DNA of 64,000 bases from Chryseobacterium gleum. GTDB taxonomy: Bacteria; Bacteroidota; Bacteroidia; Flavobacteriales_D; Crocinitomicaceae. The first letter of the stretch is position 1, and each line of letters opens with the position of its first letter. The DNA is taken from positions 62,001-126,000 of the forward strand of contig CAMDFX010000001.1 in assembly GCA_945897805.1 (NCBI GenBank). Direction: 5' to 3'. The translations under genes and the position numbers were made by a program. Shown here in pieces: positions 63,206-64,000 of this stretch. Under the pieces are notes generated by a model. It ran no database searches. It was not told where the DNA came from and saw only the letters and a list, made by a program, of their open reading frames with translations.

Positions 63206-64000
63206 TTATTTCCTTTCAATGGTAATATTTCCATGACCTTGAACAGTTTTTCCATTCAAATCTAAAATGATGTATTTATGGAAATATACGCCATCGCTTA
63301 CTTCATTTCCGTTGATTTTTCCATCCCATCTGTCGGTGAAATTTTTCATCTCAAGCATTAAATCTCCCCAACGATTGAAAATTTGCACCTCTATTGTTGC
63401 GGCAAATTTTACATCAATCCAAAAAACATCATTCACGCTATCACCGTTTGGTGTAAAAACATTAGGGATATAAATGATTGGATCTGGAAATGGCAAAACC
63501 GTTATATTAACCAAGGCAGAGTCAGTACAAATGCCATTAGATGCGACTAAAATTACAGGATAAGTTCCAATATTTGTGAAACTATAATTAACAGTTTGAT
63601 TGTTGTCGTTTACAAATGAATTATTGTCAGCAAAATCCCAAAACATTTGGGTTGCATTTGCACTATTGTTTGTGAATGTAACATTTAGGGGAGAATATCC
63701 AATGGTCGTGTCAGCTGAAAAATCTGCCACTGGAACTGGCAGAACCGTGATTGTAACGTTGTCTGTATTTATGCAACCATTTGCATCAGTTCCAGTCACT
63801 GTGTAAGTATTTGTTCCCGTTCCAGGCGCAAAACTTTGCCCGTCATTTACACCATTTGTCCAAATATAGCTTAAGCCACCTGAACCGGAGAGTATTATGT
63901 TTGTTCCGGCACAAATACTTTCGTCCGCTCCCGCATTTATTGTCGGAAGCGGATTAATAGTCACAACTATTTGATCTGTATTTTGACAATTATTTCCGTC
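63206..64000 (-). CDS. Gliding-motility-associated (T9SS type B) secreted protein, C-terminal part
   Basis: The frame is open to the right edge, so the N-terminus is missing; a GTG at 63964 is not a credible start. About 264 C-terminal residues are visible. They contain Ig-like or HYR-like repeats (GADESICAGTNIILSG), a PKD module (about 85-160, DFSADTTIGYSPLNVTFTN) and the type B sorting domain in the last ~85 residues: IPNVFTPNGDSVNDVF, VQIFNRWGDLML, WDGKINGNEVSDGVYFHKYI. It is surface or secreted cargo of the type IX system. Confidence 0.82.
   Translation of the reverse strand, partial: DGNNCQNTDQIVVTINPLPTINAGADESICAGTNIILSGSGGLSYIWTNGVNDGQSFAPGTGTNTYTVTGTDANGCINTDNVTITVLPVPVADFSADTTIGYSPLNVTFTNNSANATQMFWDFADNNSFVNDNNQTVNYSFTNIGTYPVILVASNGICTDSALVNITVLPFPDPIIYIPNVFTPNGDSVNDVFWIDVKFAATIEVQIFNRWGDLMLEMKNFTDRWDGKINGNEVSDGVYFHKYIILDLNGKTVQGHGNITIERK

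Noticed and set aside
1-64000. tRNA, rRNA or CRISPR loci
   Set aside because: Intergenic regions were read for T-loop and repeat-spacer patterns; none was found.

Overview
The window is an AT-rich, gene-dense chromosomal segment of a Bacteroidota bacterium, most likely order Flavobacteriales and possibly Crocinitomicaceae (Fluviicola-like). The evidence is type IX secretion signals of both the type A and the gliding-motility type B kind, choice-of-anchor L proteins, a TonB-dependent receptor paired with a DUF4249 lipoprotein, a complete Bat operon, a fused E1 dehydrogenase, a short-form SpeA, and many exact matches to the Bacteroidota -7 promoter motif TAnnTTTG. No rRNA, tRNA, CRISPR array, prophage or transposase gene is visible.

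Layout. 1-4.2 kb: 3' end of a PBP4-type carboxypeptidase, arginine decarboxylase, an unknown 124-aa protein and a secreted beta-propeller-like protein. 4.2-13.1 kb: a small zinc-finger protein divergent from a MoxR-DUF58-BatD-like-BatA-BatB-BatC-BatD-BatE aerotolerance cluster. 13.2-17.7 kb: two SGNH-hydrolase-like proteins and an MBOAT acyltransferase with overlapping ends, which look like one O-acetylation system. 17.8-22.9 kb: fructose-1,6-bisphosphatase facing a fused E1 (alpha+beta) gene and a cytochrome b-like/cytochrome c/HflX operon. 22.9-23.7 kb: a repeat-rich non-coding region. 23.7-31.6 kb: two secreted amidohydrolase-like proteins and mfd. 31.6-32.1 kb: a MITE-like element with a 5-bp target duplication just after the mfd stop. 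32.1-37.0 kb: an unusual SDR with DUF2805, lipB, a serine hydrolase, small unknowns and a DUF3109 protein. 37.1-43.1 kb: a large secreted adhesin-like protein, an M20 dipeptidase, LEA-14-like and transglutaminase-like proteins, and an outer-membrane beta-barrel. 43.5-49.1 kb: a membrane protein, a winged-helix regulator and a DUF4173 protein with matching palindromes at both ends; gamma-carbonic anhydrase; an ABC ATPase with its permease. 49.1-54.0 kb: HigBA toxin-antitoxin, a tiny lipoprotein, two methionine-salvage enzymes, a second choice-of-anchor L protein and pyrF. 54.0-64.0 kb: DUF4249/TonB receptor pair, prfA-purM, a PorE-like OmpA protein, an RluD-type pseudouridine synthase and the C-terminal part of another type B T9SS cargo.

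Most of this is ordinary housekeeping and envelope biology. The less ordinary points are the MITE and its lone relative 21 kb away, a long inverted repeat at 23.1-23.4 kb, two inverted C/G-rich repeats 5.8 kb apart, a compound hairpin at 36.26-36.33 kb, a palindrome pair around the winged-helix operon, an SDR without its catalytic tyrosine, an SGNH protein with GGS in place of GDS, and amidohydrolase-like domains without the HxH motif. I did not see a system I would call clearly new. All family names come from reading motifs; no database search was run.
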